DNA of 64,000 bases from Syngnathus acus (Eukaryota > Chordata > Actinopteri > Syngnathiformes > Syngnathidae): contig NC_051098.1 of NCBI RefSeq assembly GCF_901709675.1, positions 7,319,000-7,382,999 on the forward strand, written 5' to 3'. The notes below the pieces were generated by a model. The model was not told where the DNA came from. It did not search any database and saw only the letters and a list, made by a program, of their open reading frames with translations. The translations under genes and the position numbers were made by a program. Positions 52,192 to 64,000 of the stretch are shown here, piece by piece (the first letter of the stretch is position 1; each line of letters begins with the position of its first letter).

Positions 52192-52199
52192 TTTTAGTG

Positions 52200-52521
52200 C
52201 AGGGGTGTCAAACTCATTTTTTTCGCAGGCCGCATTGGAGTCACAGCTTCTTTCGGAGGGCCATGACTGTCAACCCCAATAAATGTATGAGCACCTCATA
52301 TTATATACAGTAAAAGCTACAATACAAATGGACAAATAACTCGTTTTCAAATCAGACAAGTTAAAACTGGTCAAATATTAAAAAAGCTATTATTAAAAGT
52401 GAAGACTATTTGAAGTTCTAGTAATGACACACGAATTTGATGCACAATTTGTCTTCGCGGGCCACATAAAATGATGTGGCGGGCCGTATCTGGCCCCCGG
52501 GCCTTGAGTTTGACACCTGTG
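52200..52521. mobile_element. hAT-like non-autonomous transposon (MITE), 322 bp
   Basis: Seen: the left end CAGGGGTGTCAAACTC and the right end, read in reverse complement CACAGGTGTCAAACTC, match at 14 of 16 positions. They are flanked by a perfect 8-bp target duplication TTTTAGTG (52192-52199 and 52522-52529). Known: 8-bp duplications and CAGGGGTGTC-type ends mark hAT elements, which are common as short deletion derivatives in fish. The interior has no transposase frame. Paired GGGCC-rich subterminal segments near both ends are typical. The intact duplication suggests a fairly recent insertion. Confidence 0.92.
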
Positions 52522-53879
52522 TTTTAGTGGATTCGCAGATTGGTTCGCAGCAACGAGACTCATTTCAAACCTGTGAGTCGAGATGAGGACAGGCACTTGA
52601 TCCAGTGTTTTTGGGGTGCAGCTCATGATGACATCATGAGGATGTGTTGCTGATCCGCTCTACAAACACACGCATAGCACATTGGGATGTTTGGCCTTGG
52701 CCACCTCTCTGGACTGGCCTCAGGGAATGAGAAAAGCATAGTTAAAAAGATTCTTGAGTAACAACATGAATGTAAAAAAAATGTTTTGTTCAGGCCTTCA
52801 CTATTTTTGGCACCAGTGTGATGTGTCACCGTTAGTGTTTCATGGCTCATAGATCCTTTATAATTTGATGAGGGAGAGGGCGGTAACTACGAGAGATTTA
52901 TGGTGAGCATCTTGAGACAGCATTGACCACTTGGCTTATAGATTCAAATTGGATGTTTGTTTATTGGCTAATAAAGCAGCTTCACGCTCTCCCACCACCA
53001 AGAACATTAACATTGTCAGATGGACATTAAGCTAAAGGAAGGAACTAACTTCTGATAAGTGATCTTTTTTGCATATCATATTAAAACATTCTTTAAGACC
53101 ATTTTTTTGCTGTTTTTGAAGAAGATAAGGAGCTTTTGCCCATTTTAGACAACTTTCTGTCATGTCCTGTTCCACATGATCCAGTGGGCGCAGCACTCGT
53201 GTTCTTGCACTGCAAAGCTCAGCAAGTTCAAAAGTGGATGTTCCCCCTCAATTTATTCATGAGCGTTTCTCCAGGAACACGAGGTAGGGGAGGATAAGAG
53301 TTTAGAAAGATGTTCTCGTGCTCTAATTAGAGAAGAAGCCTGACTGAATTGCATTCAGAAAACCATGAGCGCATAGTTCTTCTATACATCCGTTGGTGTG
53401 CGGTGAGTTGGCAAATGATGAGCTGAGAGGAGATGATGGAGCAGTTCAGTAAGTGAATGAATTTATCAACGCAAGTGAAAGTAAATGGTTGAGTTAACCA
53501 AACACACCAGGATGCTCTATATGATTGATGGTTGTTCATCTTAAATTGCATAACTGTCTTTGGGAAAGGTGATAATGTTAAATTGTGACCTAGCCTGGTC
53601 CAGGATAAACAGATCAGTCATGTTGGAATGCAATTTCCACCACCTTGCATGCTGCATTAGAATGCATTGCCTCAACACCAGCAGGAGTTGAAAAATGTAT
53701 CATTCTGAATCTGTAACTTAAAAAAAAAAAGTTAAATGGACTTTTAATGACATGTGACATCCAAGAACTGAAATCTAAGGAGACTGACACCATCCATCCA
53801 TTGATGGATCATTTTAATGGTCACAGATCAGCTGAAGCATATATTAAAACAAACTCGAATTTTAGGGGTGCCGAGATTT

Positions 53880-53908
53880 AAGTTTGGGGTGTTTGAGCAC
53901 CCAAACTT
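53880..53908. other. short inverted repeat (hairpin)
   Basis: AAGTTTGGGGTG and CACCCAAACTT pair over 11 positions with a one-base bulge around a 6-base loop TTTGAG. Too short for a microRNA precursor and with no further pairing outside. Confidence 0.6.
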
Positions 53909-56900
53909 GGGCTAGAATCACCTACAGTTTTATGCGCTGGCAGCTGCAGGCAGGAAGAAGCAGTGGAATCTCTCCTTGACATAGCACTGATTTAAAAGTC
54001 TTTTGCTGAAGCAGCTGTGCAGTGCTGTCAGAGTGCCGTGGAAGGGGTAGCTTAGATTGTCCGGCAGGGTTGACACCTTTGCCATCATTCGCCTGTCTCC
54101 TTCTGTGTCAGCTGTGTCTCTATTTTCGTAAATGGCATAAATCCTAGGTGGTGCGCGTCGTAACTCTGCACATTGGAATTTTTAGAGAAGCTAAAATTAA
54201 TTTATGGGTCAAAAAGAGAAAGAAATCAGATTTCGTGCCTGTAGCGTTAATACTTTCTGCTGATTTATCACAACGCACGGTGCTGATTGGTATGCCTGGT
54301 AAGATAGAAGCTTGTCAATTTGGTTCAGTGTGATTATTCACATGACTGGGTAAGGGGATTTTACTCACACAGAACCAAGCAAAATAGATGATTTGTCTCT
54401 GATTTAAAACGTAAATTGAAAGCCTCCCTTGATATTGATTTTTTTGTCTTTTCAGGTTTATCAGCAAGGGGTGGAGAGCTTGTAATCCCGTTTGGTAGAA
54501 AAACAAAAACAAGTCAATAGGTACAAAAAGGTAGGGTGTACACAGAGGATACGTTCCTCAGGGTGTTTGGTTTCAGAGTCCATTCCATGCAATATTTCCA
54601 GTACTACTCTTAACTTGATGAACTGGTTTCCTCTCATCGAGAAGAGATTGATGTGAGGTATACTGTATGTTGATGGAGCAGAGGCATAAATCAAACAGTC
54701 CTTTGCATTATATTGTAGGTCATGTGTAGGCTGCTGGAACGATGCAAATTCCTCAAAGATTTATTGGATTTATCATTCAAAGTAATTGGCAATTTGTCAA
54801 TTTAGGCTGAGGCATATTTTGAAAGAATCTGGATCAACAGATTGCATACTATATTTGTTTTCTCAACTATAAGTGGGCAGGAGAAAACTTTATTCAACAT
54901 ACTTTTATAATAACATTAAATACTGTTATGTAATGTTATATATGATATTAATTTTTTTGTCAGGTGAAGGTCAGACAGCACAATGGCAAGAACAAAGACA
55001 GACTTGAGGGAACCTATAATACATAAGCCAAGGTATGCCACCTATTGGAATGCTAAGATGCCGTCATGAGATACTTTTTTAGTACTGAACAGGGAACTCG
55101 TTTGCAACGCACAGTAAGACTGAAGAGTCATCCATTTTGTTCATGTGCATCTACGTGCTCGTTAATGCTCTGCTATTTTAGCAACCGAGCTGGCAGTGGG
55201 CTACAAACAATCTCCAACTGTGAACTGAGAAAATGTCAGCGTCTTAATGAGGGAGGTGTTCATTTGGCATAAGTGGATCATGCACCAAGTTAATTGGGGC
55301 TAAGTTTTTATTAGAGGATATTGTGGATATTTCTAATTGTTTGCATGAGGTGAAGAAGTACAGCACAGTATAGATAGGTATATTGTCTTTCCTCCTCCCT
55401 TCCAGAAAAAGATGTTCCCTTTTAACTTTTGAAGGCAAAATGTGTTGTAGGCTTCCATTTATAATTGTCTACTTAAGAGTGGAAAACATATTTCATGGCT
55501 GTTTAACAATGTTGCCATTACAAAGGACAGTCTGTGTTTGAGGGAATAAAGTCGTAAGTCTTCTTGAAAACACATGACTTCTAAATTGACTGTGAATCCT
55601 GTACTACAAGCAAACGTTAATTTCATACTTTGCGTCGAATTTTGTCCCGAAACGAAACTGTTATAACGGGTGCTTTTGTCCTTCAACAAAGCAGTTTCAT
55701 TTTTTCTGCTAAATGATTGAAGGATACTTCGCAGTCCTCTAAGGAGCTCTCAGGCAGCAGAGCTTGCAAGGTCAAATATGTCATTGCATGTATTATTCTC
55801 ACCGAGCACCATTATTTCAATTTATAGGCATGAAATGATCTTTTATGGAGGAGGCTTAATGTCTTACATCGACAATTACACACTGGTGACAGCAAAAGGG
55901 AAGTCATACCAAAAAAGCTGTGAAAGACATTGATGAAAAATCATTCCCACATGTTTATCTATCTTGATTTACCTTCCATACTGTAAAAATAATTTTTGGA
56001 GGATGAGGCTATCAGGTTTTAACGAGTACATTCATGAGCAATTTTTATTTCTAATAGGAAGGGGGGAAAAAGATATATTGGTCACAGCTTTTTCTCCACT
56101 CAAAGCTGGGGACTATACTAAAGCCCGGCCAATTTTCCAGACCGACTACGTGCTGAGGCGTGACCGATGCAGCCGCTAGTGAAGCATGATTATTTGTTTG
56201 ACAAGTCCTAGGCAAGAAAGAATGACAAGAAATGAAAAATTCAACACAAGGAAAGGTGCTCCCTATTGGGTATTAAGGACCATGTGACACACATCTAATC
56301 GTGTATGGGTGTTTAATTCTTTTCTTTTTAATAACGATCACAGGGAATTACCCTGATGGAATGTCAGCGATGCATAGAGTGAATGCCTCAGTGTCTCAGT
56401 GCAGTGACCATATTATTTAATGAAGAAAATGACACGAGCTATAATACTCAAGATTGCCAGGAGCTTTACTGTAAAACTCACAGAAAATGACATAGCATCC
56501 ATCTATTTTCCATGTTGTCTATTATGGAGCACGCCTCTGCTGTCATAGGAAAAGTGCTGGACAGATGTTCAAAAGAGCACCTCTCAAAAGTCAGCAACTG
56601 TATAGGAGCCACACAAAACAATAACAGGAACAATTTAGGTGTTTAATGTTATTCCAAAAAGCTGTAGGATCTTCTGTAGCATATTTTCTGGAGGGTTTTA
56701 CAAAGCGCAGAATGTTCGAGAGCAGTCATTCCCCATCACTGTGTCAGGGGGTGCTGAGCAATGGGAAATTATCCCGTTTTACTTCTTCACTTCACTGTCA
56801 CCCCACTGTTTGTGATGTGAGTCACGTAACATAGAGCACGGATTTTGATATTTTCGAAGACTGGCTTAGAAACACAGTCGACTTGATTCACGGCCAATTG

Positions 56901-57975
56901 AAGTGGCTCCTTTTATTCTCTTTAATTTGTTTAGACTTATACTCAACTTCATTCATCCCTTGGGATTGATCCCTCGGGAAATTAAGTAGGTGATGCCCGT
57001 CTGGGAGCAAGGTCAACCTAAAATGTTACACCGGACAGGTTGGTAAGGTTACAATGTGATGGTGTTAAAGCATCAAAGCATTCCCATGATGCTCACAGGA
57101 AGGAAATGGGAAAAGTGAATGCTAAAGTACAAGGCAAAGACATGAATTGTGTCAACTGTCTTGCTCAGCACTTCTCCACCACTGTCCTTAGCTTCCGGAC
57201 GAATAATAGGTTTCATTTGTCACTGGAGTGGGAAATAGATCTCTGTGGCTCAGTCTTTTCTGATGAAAGCACAAGCAGGTTTCATCCTAGCTGGCCATAT
57301 CAGGAAAATCAGAGTAATATCAGCTCAAGCCCTTGGGGGTGTTTTTCTTATGTCTGTTTTGATTCTCTGCCTCCTTCCTCTCAGAAAACTTTATTCATGG
57401 TAGTCTTAAGTTGTTCTGATGGGATCCTGCTTGGTGCACAACCACTCACAGCTTGGTTCCAAGTGAGTCACAGTAAAAGAATTTCCATATGAAACTAACT
57501 AGCATGAGCAGAGAAGCACAAGTTGGTCTCCTGGGATGGCATCTCTACATAGGAGGGAGATGGACCAACTTGCATCTATAGTTCCCAATAACACAGATAA
57601 TGAATATGATAAAAGAGGTATGTGCGTGTCAAGCGTCAATCATGTCTGGGTCAGGTAATGCGACATTTCAGGAAGCTATCAAGCCAACTGAGTTGATGCA
57701 AAAACTCCAGAGAGGTGCACTGATGAACACAATCAAATACAGCTAGCAGTCCCTGGATCCTCTGGGATGCCTTGCAGCTACTCCAAATAAAGATTGTCTC
57801 CAACCTCTTGCAACAAAAATAGTTTGCAATTTCCATTTATTCAAATATGCTAGCCTCATAAAAATCTAACAGAATGCGTTTATTTCACATGCAAGCATAT
57901 TTCTGAGAAGACTGTGTTCTGTGAAACAGTTATTGTCTATGCAGAGGGGGATAGAATTCATTTTTCTTGATTCTA

Positions 57976-58116
57976 TGCAGCGTAGTTCAAGCACGATAAC
58001 AATTTAATTTCCTTTTTACTTTCAATTTTGACATGTAATGAGAGATGCTTTGCAGCATAGTTCAAGCACGATAACAATTTAATTTCCTTTTTACTTTCAA
58101 TTTTGACATGTAATGA
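57976..58116. repeat. recent tandem duplication, 66-bp units with 75-bp period
   Basis: Units 57976-58041 and 58051-58116 are identical except for one base (TGCAGCGTAG versus TGCAGCATAG), separated by GAGATGCTT. Near identity marks a young event or an assembly duplication. Confidence 0.95.
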
Positions 58117-58583
58117 CATGATTTTGTTTTTGCTTTATTTTCAGTGTCCGGTTAGTCCCTCAACTATTTCTTTCCGCTACCATGATGTGTTCTCAATTGC
58201 AGTGACATCAACATCAAATTGTCTCATATGACTGTATTGGGACGCGCATTTTGTTATGCTGTAATTGGAGGCTTTGATAGCCTTTCATTCATACCAACAC
58301 TATTGTGCGATTGTGTGACATCAGAATCAGGAGATTCAGGCTTCAAGCAAAAACTTGATAGAAATGATAAACAACTAAGACCAAGCCAAGGGTGACTTTG
58401 TACTTTATTTTGAAAATGAAGCAGCCAACATGAAAAGGACGGCACTTTTCAAAAGTGTGTTTTGGAATCATCTGTGACCATAAATCCGACTTAACATTTT
58501 GACAGAATTTTTTCAATTCAGTGCAACCCCAAACCCCGTCATCAGCATCCAGGCATCGCGGTAGTAAAACAGGACATAGTACA

Positions 58584-58909
58584 TGTCACGTCTTATCCCC
58601 AGCCGTTTTACTTTGTGTCTGTTGTCATGGTTTCTGTCTGTGTGCTCGCCCCTCCCCTCCTGTGTGCCCATGATTAGTGTGATCATTCTCACCTTCCTCT
58701 TGTTACCTGTCGTGTATTTAAGTCCTGTCTGCCCCTCACTCCCCGTCGGATCATTAATGTCTTCACGTCCTTTGTTTCACGGCCCTGTCGGTTAGTCCTC
58801 TTGTTGTTTTGTTGCGTTATGTCAGTTTGCCGGGTCTGTTAGTTTGTTTTCTTCAATAAACCCTGGTCCAAGCTGCACTTGGTCGCCCTGCTCCATCCGA
58901 TCCGTGACA
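58584..58909 (+). mobile_element. solo LTR of a Gypsy-like retrotransposon (326 bp)
   Basis: Seen: the segment starts TGTCACG and ends CGTGACA (perfect 7-bp terminal inverted repeat). It is flanked by an exact 5-bp duplication GTACA (58579-58583 and 58910-58914). Inside, in the expected order, are a TATA-like GTATTTAAG at about 58717 and a polyadenylation signal AATAAA at about 58855, which fixes the plus orientation. No internal retroelement region (primer-binding site, gag, pol) follows, so it is a solo LTR left by LTR-LTR recombination. Known: TG...CA ends and 4-6 bp duplications mark LTR elements; this end sequence is common in fish Ty3/Gypsy LTRs. The family cannot be fixed without a repeat library. 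Confidence 0.9.
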
Positions 58910-59219
58910 GTACAAAGTATGCAGAAGTAAAACACAAGTCGACATCGGCCTTAGTAAGTCTTTTTAATATTTGATTATGTGTCAATGAAGCTTGACCCAA
59001 GAAAAATGAACAGATTACAATTAACATGAAGCATTGCCATAGACGGTTCAAGTCCGTCATTAAAATAGCTGTAACTTAAATTTCCACAGTTATGTTGTAC
59101 AACAAACGGCACCGCAATAGCTACGGTTGCTTTGCACCGACACAATTGCATTGGGCATTAGACTGGAGGTGTTGTGTGCTCAACACCGACGTATTTACTT
59201 AGCAATAAAATACAGCTTG

Positions 59220-59580
59220 TGACACATTCTCACATTTAATGAGCTTGGACACCGAAGTGGGGTTCCGTAGGAAACAAATTACAAGCTAGCATGCAGCTGT
59301 CACTTTGTTTTAGCCAGGACGGCCACCCACTAAATATCAAGCAGCTCATTACAGCATTGAGAGCCTGAACACACAATAAATAGATTTAATGTACTGCAAA
59401 TAATTCTGGTCTCTATTGGGTATTTATGGTACGCTGAAAAATGTGCAAAGGTTTTGATGTGGCGGTGTGCTTAATGGCGATACTCCTACATTATTCATCA
59501 ACCATTCACAGTAATACGCTATTATTGAAGATGTCATATTTCATAGTGCGCCTTTATTAAATGTTGAAATTCAGTTTTCT
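59220..59580. promoter_or_regulatory. enhancer-like unique block upstream of clmp
   Basis: Repeat-free block with CATTTAATGAGC, GCAGCTCATTACAGC, ATAGATTTAATGTACTGC and TACATTATTCATCAACC about 10.5 kb upstream of the clmp start. It could be a distal regulatory element of clmp or a neighbour. Inference only. Confidence 0.27.
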
Positions 59581-60808
59581 GAATGTAGTCTGATAAGGTT
59601 AAACATCTTTTTCCTTTTTTTCTTCTTTTTTTAAATACATGAAATGCCTGGTGGGGGTGCTTGCCATTTACGCATGACTGAACCGGTCCACTCAATGTAG
59701 AGTCAGCTTCTATGCTGTAGGTGGATAACTGGGCGCCATTTAATGATTCTCACACGAGAAGCTAAACAAGTGAATTAAAATGCGAAATGGTTCCCCGTAT
59801 ATACGTTGTGCCGCAATCCACTTTGATCCTCTTCCAAGTCTGTGACAGCTTTGCTGCCATTTTATTGCAAACACAAGTTTGAAGTTCTGACGTGAATAAG
59901 ACCGCATGATTTGTTAGTGTCGCTAAATGAATTTGTTGGGTTGATTCCAGCTGCGTGTCCGCTCACTCTTTGCACAATGTCACAATTTCTAGCTGTCCAT
60001 CTACAGTACAGTTATAATTATCTGCTCTCTCTCTCTGTCTCTTGCGCGCTCATATAAGCTTGAGTACATCCACTGCTAGACTGTAAAAACTGAAGGTGAC
60101 TGTGCAGGTCACAATCATTTCTTTTTATGGACATGCAAATTTCTTGAGGGCAATGCTTTATTTCTACAAGGGCTGCATTTACCCTCCAAATCTAAAGCTG
60201 GGGTTACAATACATGGTTATCGGGAAACAACTTTGACTTTTTTGCTCCCGAATGCCACAATTAAAAAATGTCACGGGAGGGTGAAATGAAACAACTTGTG
60301 ATTTTGTATTGGACTCAGTTTTAAAATAAGACATACTAAATATGACAGACATTGAAAACAGATCTCTTTCCGGCTTATCGGAGGCTGATGCCATACTTCT
60401 AACCACATAATACAAATAATGTCGTCTAAAGAGTCCATAGTACATTTTAAAAAAAGAAAAAAAACGTCAAAATCATAGATTAAAATATGGTAAATATGAA
60501 CCCTAGGGCACAGTCCACTAAATAATAAAAGAAAGACTGTTGATGGCAGCCACTGGAGAAATACTGAGGTTACTTGCATTAAAACCAGTTGGGGTACATC
60601 AATTCAGGAACAACAAACTTGTATGTAAAATGTATAAAATGGCACAGTAATAAACTGATGTGTGCATTCAATTTTGGTATTAATCCATCATAAATGTGTG
60701 CATGTATTTTAAAAGACTAAACTTTAATTCAAAAACATAATATCCAACTTGCACTAGATTGAAGAACCCTCAAAAGGTTTGAGTTATGTTAACACTTGTG
60801 ATAGTTTT

Positions 60809-60836
60809 GTCAAGTCAAGTCAAGTCAAGTCAAGTC
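60809..60836. repeat. GTCAA pentanucleotide array
   Basis: About five units of GTCAA. The array is bracketed by two copies of TTGTGATAGTTTTGT (60796-60810 and 60845-60859), so the flank was duplicated along with the array expansion. Confidence 0.93.
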
Positions 60837-63160
60837 TTGTCAAGTTGTGATAGTTTTGTAAATAAAGGGGGCTAAATGAGACACATTCCACACCATGCAG
60901 CCACACATCCTGGCTTCAAGTAGTAGTCATGACAACAGGGTAAAAATAAAAACACCACCAGCTCCATTTGCATAACCTTTTTCCTAGCTAACACTTTGAC
61001 GCATTGTTACCACTGTGACAGCTCCCAAAGTGGTTATTGGGTAATGGGCTATAATCACAGTTGAGTATTGTTCATGTGTGTGCCTCTTTATCAGGTAAAA
61101 CCACCTGTTCCCATTCTTCACCTTTGGAGAAGTGTTTGGTGTCAACAAGAAAGAAAAAAAAAGAATGAAAAGTGTTTGGCAAAAGAAAACGTGTGAAGAA
61201 ATTGTGTTAAATGCTTTTTGTGTATACGCTTAACCACAACCTGCTCAACTGTTAACTTTAAATCAAGTACAACGACTGTATTGGTACGTTATGTGATGTA
61301 AAATCAGTTGATGAGACCTTCAAAATTTAATAGTTACTGTAGAATATAACCATAAAATAGAAATGGGGGCATGATGTGACTGCCGACTGGTGGCCCAACT
61401 ATGTAACTGTACAGCTCAAGCTATTTAAGTGTAGCATAATCTGGGTGTGTGTCAGCTGTTTTGCCAAAGTGTGGGAAAAAATATACATGGTGAAAACATT
61501 TTAATGCAACATCTCCTCAATTCAACAATACATAGTTCTTAGTCAAACAAAAACGATAGGAATGGATGGATAATGAGAAAAAAAACGTAAGCTCCGTGAT
61601 AAAGGTGGCAATGCATAAGAGAGAAAGGTAAAACCTTGGGCGAAGACCCAGCACCAGCTGTTAAAAATAGCTGCCCTTCCTGGCATGTTCCATACCTTCC
61701 AGCAGTGCACTTCCTAATAATAGTCAATATATACACACATGGCTGAGGGCTACTGAAAACATGGTGAAGAGAGAGAGCGGTAGAGCGACATGCTCGGAGG
61801 GTTATGGTAATTCTTTTGGAAGACAAGCTTCCTCCTCAGGACACGCCGCTCACGTCTCGCAGTCCCTTAGTCGTGTTTAATGAGCTCCAACAGACAGGAA
61901 CTGAGCACAAGGAGAGGAGGCACAAGGCAAGAAATGCCTGCTTGGCCACTGCAAACAAAAATCCTTTCCAGAAACAATATAAAAGTAGATTGTCAGCATT
62001 TAACAGTGCAAGCAACCAAATCGAGGCAAGAACACCAAAGGGGGCATTAAGCACAGCATCTGGCAATTAGATCTCCTAATTGGTGGGTTGCAAAACTACA
62101 GTGGCACCTCTACAGTGTACATAATTTGCAATACTGGTTGACCGCTGGTTGTTTTCGCTTTGGAATTAATGGAAATGAAAGTAATCTGTTTCGAGGTCAG
62201 ACTCACACCAGTGTTAGTTAACCGCTGCTAATACTAAATGTTGAATAGCAAAAATGCAAGCATGTAGAAAACATGAAAAATAGCAACCATAGCTTAGAAT
62301 CAAACTCCAAACTGTTGTGCCATGGAGCAGACATTCTAACGGTATGTTTCAGTGTGCTATTTTAGTCCCACAATACTCTAATTACTTACGTTAAAAAGCA
62401 CCATGACAGCAGCAGTCGAGATGAAGGTGACAGAGGGAAAAATCCACTCAATGATGGATGATTATATCAACAATGGTGCAAGAGCGCATAGACCTTTTGA
62501 ATTCATTAAACACTTCCCTTACTTAGGATAAGCCGTTTGCTTGCCAGAGTCATTATACTTGCAGATCACTGGCATAGTGCATGGAGAAACACATTTTACA
62601 TATCTGGCCGCTGTGGCGGAATATCCTCTGTCACTTGCTGTTTGTGATAAATACTTAGAGTGTTTGCTGTTTTTTTTTTTTCCCCCTGCAAAAAAGTCTG
62701 AACATGATAAACACGAGAGTTGTGCTTGAAGGGGTCATTGTTTTCGAGGCCCAACCTGAGTGATCGTCTTTGGAGTCAAAGTGGCTTTTCTGTGTGATTC
62801 GGCAAACAAATTACTCAAAATGTGACAGCGACGAAAGAGAAAAAGATGAGAGTTCCTACCAGGGCAAAGAATGGAAGTGCTCAGACAAATGGGCTTGGAT
62901 ACGCTACTTGGAGCAGAGAGCATCATTCAAGCACAACGGATGAGATCCGGAAAGCAGTCGAAAACAAATACAGCCAACAATATGGTTACGATTTTCCTGT
63001 TTGCCTCCAAATTGTTTATGTTGGTTTGAATAAAGGTGCTGATGGGGGACTTTTCTCTCCGTGTATATGCAGGTATATGTATATTTTATCAATCATTTCT
63101 GTCAACCGTTGGATTATAATAGATGAAATCATGGAATCACACCCATGTGCCCATGTCAGA

Positions 63161-63214
63161 ATTCAGTCAATTCAAGCAGCTAATTGGATTCAGTCAATTC
63201 AAGTAGCTAATTGG
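63161..63214. repeat. 27-bp tandem duplication
   Basis: Two adjacent units of ATTCAGTCAATTCAAG-C/T-AGCTAATTGG (63161-63187 and 63188-63214) differ at one base. Each ends in a TAATTG homeodomain-type core. Confidence 0.95.
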
Positions 63215-64000
63215 ATAACTAAAAGGCCAAGAGAAGAAGCAGAATATTGAAGAGTGGCCGTGTCTAACTTTGAAATGGAAAAGGGTTCAAGTCATCTTGA
63301 CGCACACACCAGTAAGGCTGCTTTAAAAGTGATTATTCCCATATCATTTCTCCCTGTGCTAAGATGTGGTCAGTCACCAGAACCACGCTAATGGCCGAGT
63401 TAAACTCCAGAAAAAAATATGAGAAGTGTCTCAGCATTCCAAATATATGCACACTGGAGATTGTAACATGGAACCTCGAAAGTAATTAAAGTTTCCCCGA
63501 ATGACGTGTGGTGCCATGAAATCATCCAAGTGAGACATTTTTTCTTCATTAAGCCGTGAGGGAGGGGATCCGCTATGAGGCTCATCTAACACTTTGTGTC
63601 GCATTTTATTGGACCGACGCCAGACACAATAGCTTTATCTAGGATTTTCTTTACCATCTGAGGAGCAAGTGAGTAGAAGAGACATTGCAAAGTAAACCAA
63701 ATCTCCTTAAAAAATCAAGGCTGCTTGACTTTCTTGTGGCTCAGATGCTGGCTAAAGGGGGCTGATGTTTAAAAATAACACCTTGCCAGCCATGACCCAT
63801 ATTTTACTCAGAAATAACTCCCTATAAGACCTGAAATTGAGAACATAGGAGTTAGAAATCAAATCCGCTTTGCGTTTCAGTCACAGTCTTGAACGCCAGC
63901 AGCATTATACTCCTAGGAAGAAGAAAGATCATTTTTATTAGATATTTTTAATTAGACCATTGTGCCTACTGATTTATGGGGTGATTATAAAAACGCCCTC

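Larger units (their letters stand above)
52530..58583. other. upstream region, no gene recognised
   Basis: Mostly unique sequence. It contains a short hairpin (53880-53908) and a 66-base tandem duplication (57976-58116). A 150-codon plus-strand frame (57040-57492) lacks any motif, signal peptide or splice context that I can tie to a family and is treated as chance. Confidence 0.5.
58915..64000. other. upstream region, no gene recognised
   Basis: Unique AT-rich sequence with a GTCAA pentanucleotide array (60809-60836) and a 27-base tandem duplication (63161-63214). The 59.2-60.0 kb part has several TTTAAT/ATTAAA-rich cores of enhancer-like texture. Open frames of up to 142 codons (62822-63250) resemble nothing known, and the latter includes the tandem duplication. 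Confidence 0.5.

Noticed and set aside
57040-57492. 150-codon plus-strand open frame
   Set aside because: No recognisable motif, no splice or promoter context, and ordinary surrounding sequence.
62822-63250. 142-codon plus-strand open frame
   Set aside because: No upstream start context or known domain; its C-terminal part is only the translation of the 27-base tandem duplication.

Overview
The window reads as nuclear DNA of a bony fish, probably a spiny-rayed teleost. It is AT-rich and CpG-poor, has no rRNA or tRNA gene I can recognise, and is almost entirely non-coding. It carries repeats of teleost type: hAT-like and TA-inserting miniature elements, a Gypsy-like solo LTR, a decayed non-LTR retrotransposon and many short microsatellites. 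The repeat style would suit a syngnathid, but that is only an impression.

One protein-coding gene is supported: the 5' part of clmp (CXADR-like membrane protein, an Ig-superfamily adhesion protein of the CTX/CAR family), on the minus strand. Exon 1 holds the ATG and 31 coding bases (48688-48718). Exon 2 holds the rest of the signal peptide and the first half of the V-type Ig domain (3593-3744). Joined in phase 1 they give a typical signal peptide followed by a CLMP-like N-terminus. Intron 1 is therefore about 45 kb and fills most of the window. Positions 1-3592 are the start of intron 2. The exons for the rest of the Ig domains, the transmembrane segment and the tail lie beyond the left edge. 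A CpG-enriched segment with a GGA/TCC-rich tract (about 48719-49115) is the likely promoter and 5' UTR.

Layout: 1-3592, intron 2 with two fragments of a dispersed repeat; 3593-3744, exon 2; 3745-48687, intron 1 with tandem duplications (4.2 kb, 13.8 kb), a LINE remnant (10.1-10.5 kb), a hAT-like MITE (30.9 kb), a cluster of three TA-flanked MITEs (33.4-35.2 kb) and several unique AT-core stretches that look like conserved enhancers; 48688-49115, exon 1 and promoter; 49.2-64 kb, upstream sequence with no recognisable gene, holding a TTTA microsatellite, a hAT-like MITE (52.2 kb), a solo LTR (58.6 kb) and short tandem duplications.

No operon-like system, CRISPR array or other multi-gene system is present. 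The least explained signals are two small exon-like segments on the plus strand inside intron 1 (28306-28366 and 35893-35938), a hAT terminus captured inside an amplified MITE family, and the enhancer-like blocks. All but the MITE capture need comparative or RNA data.
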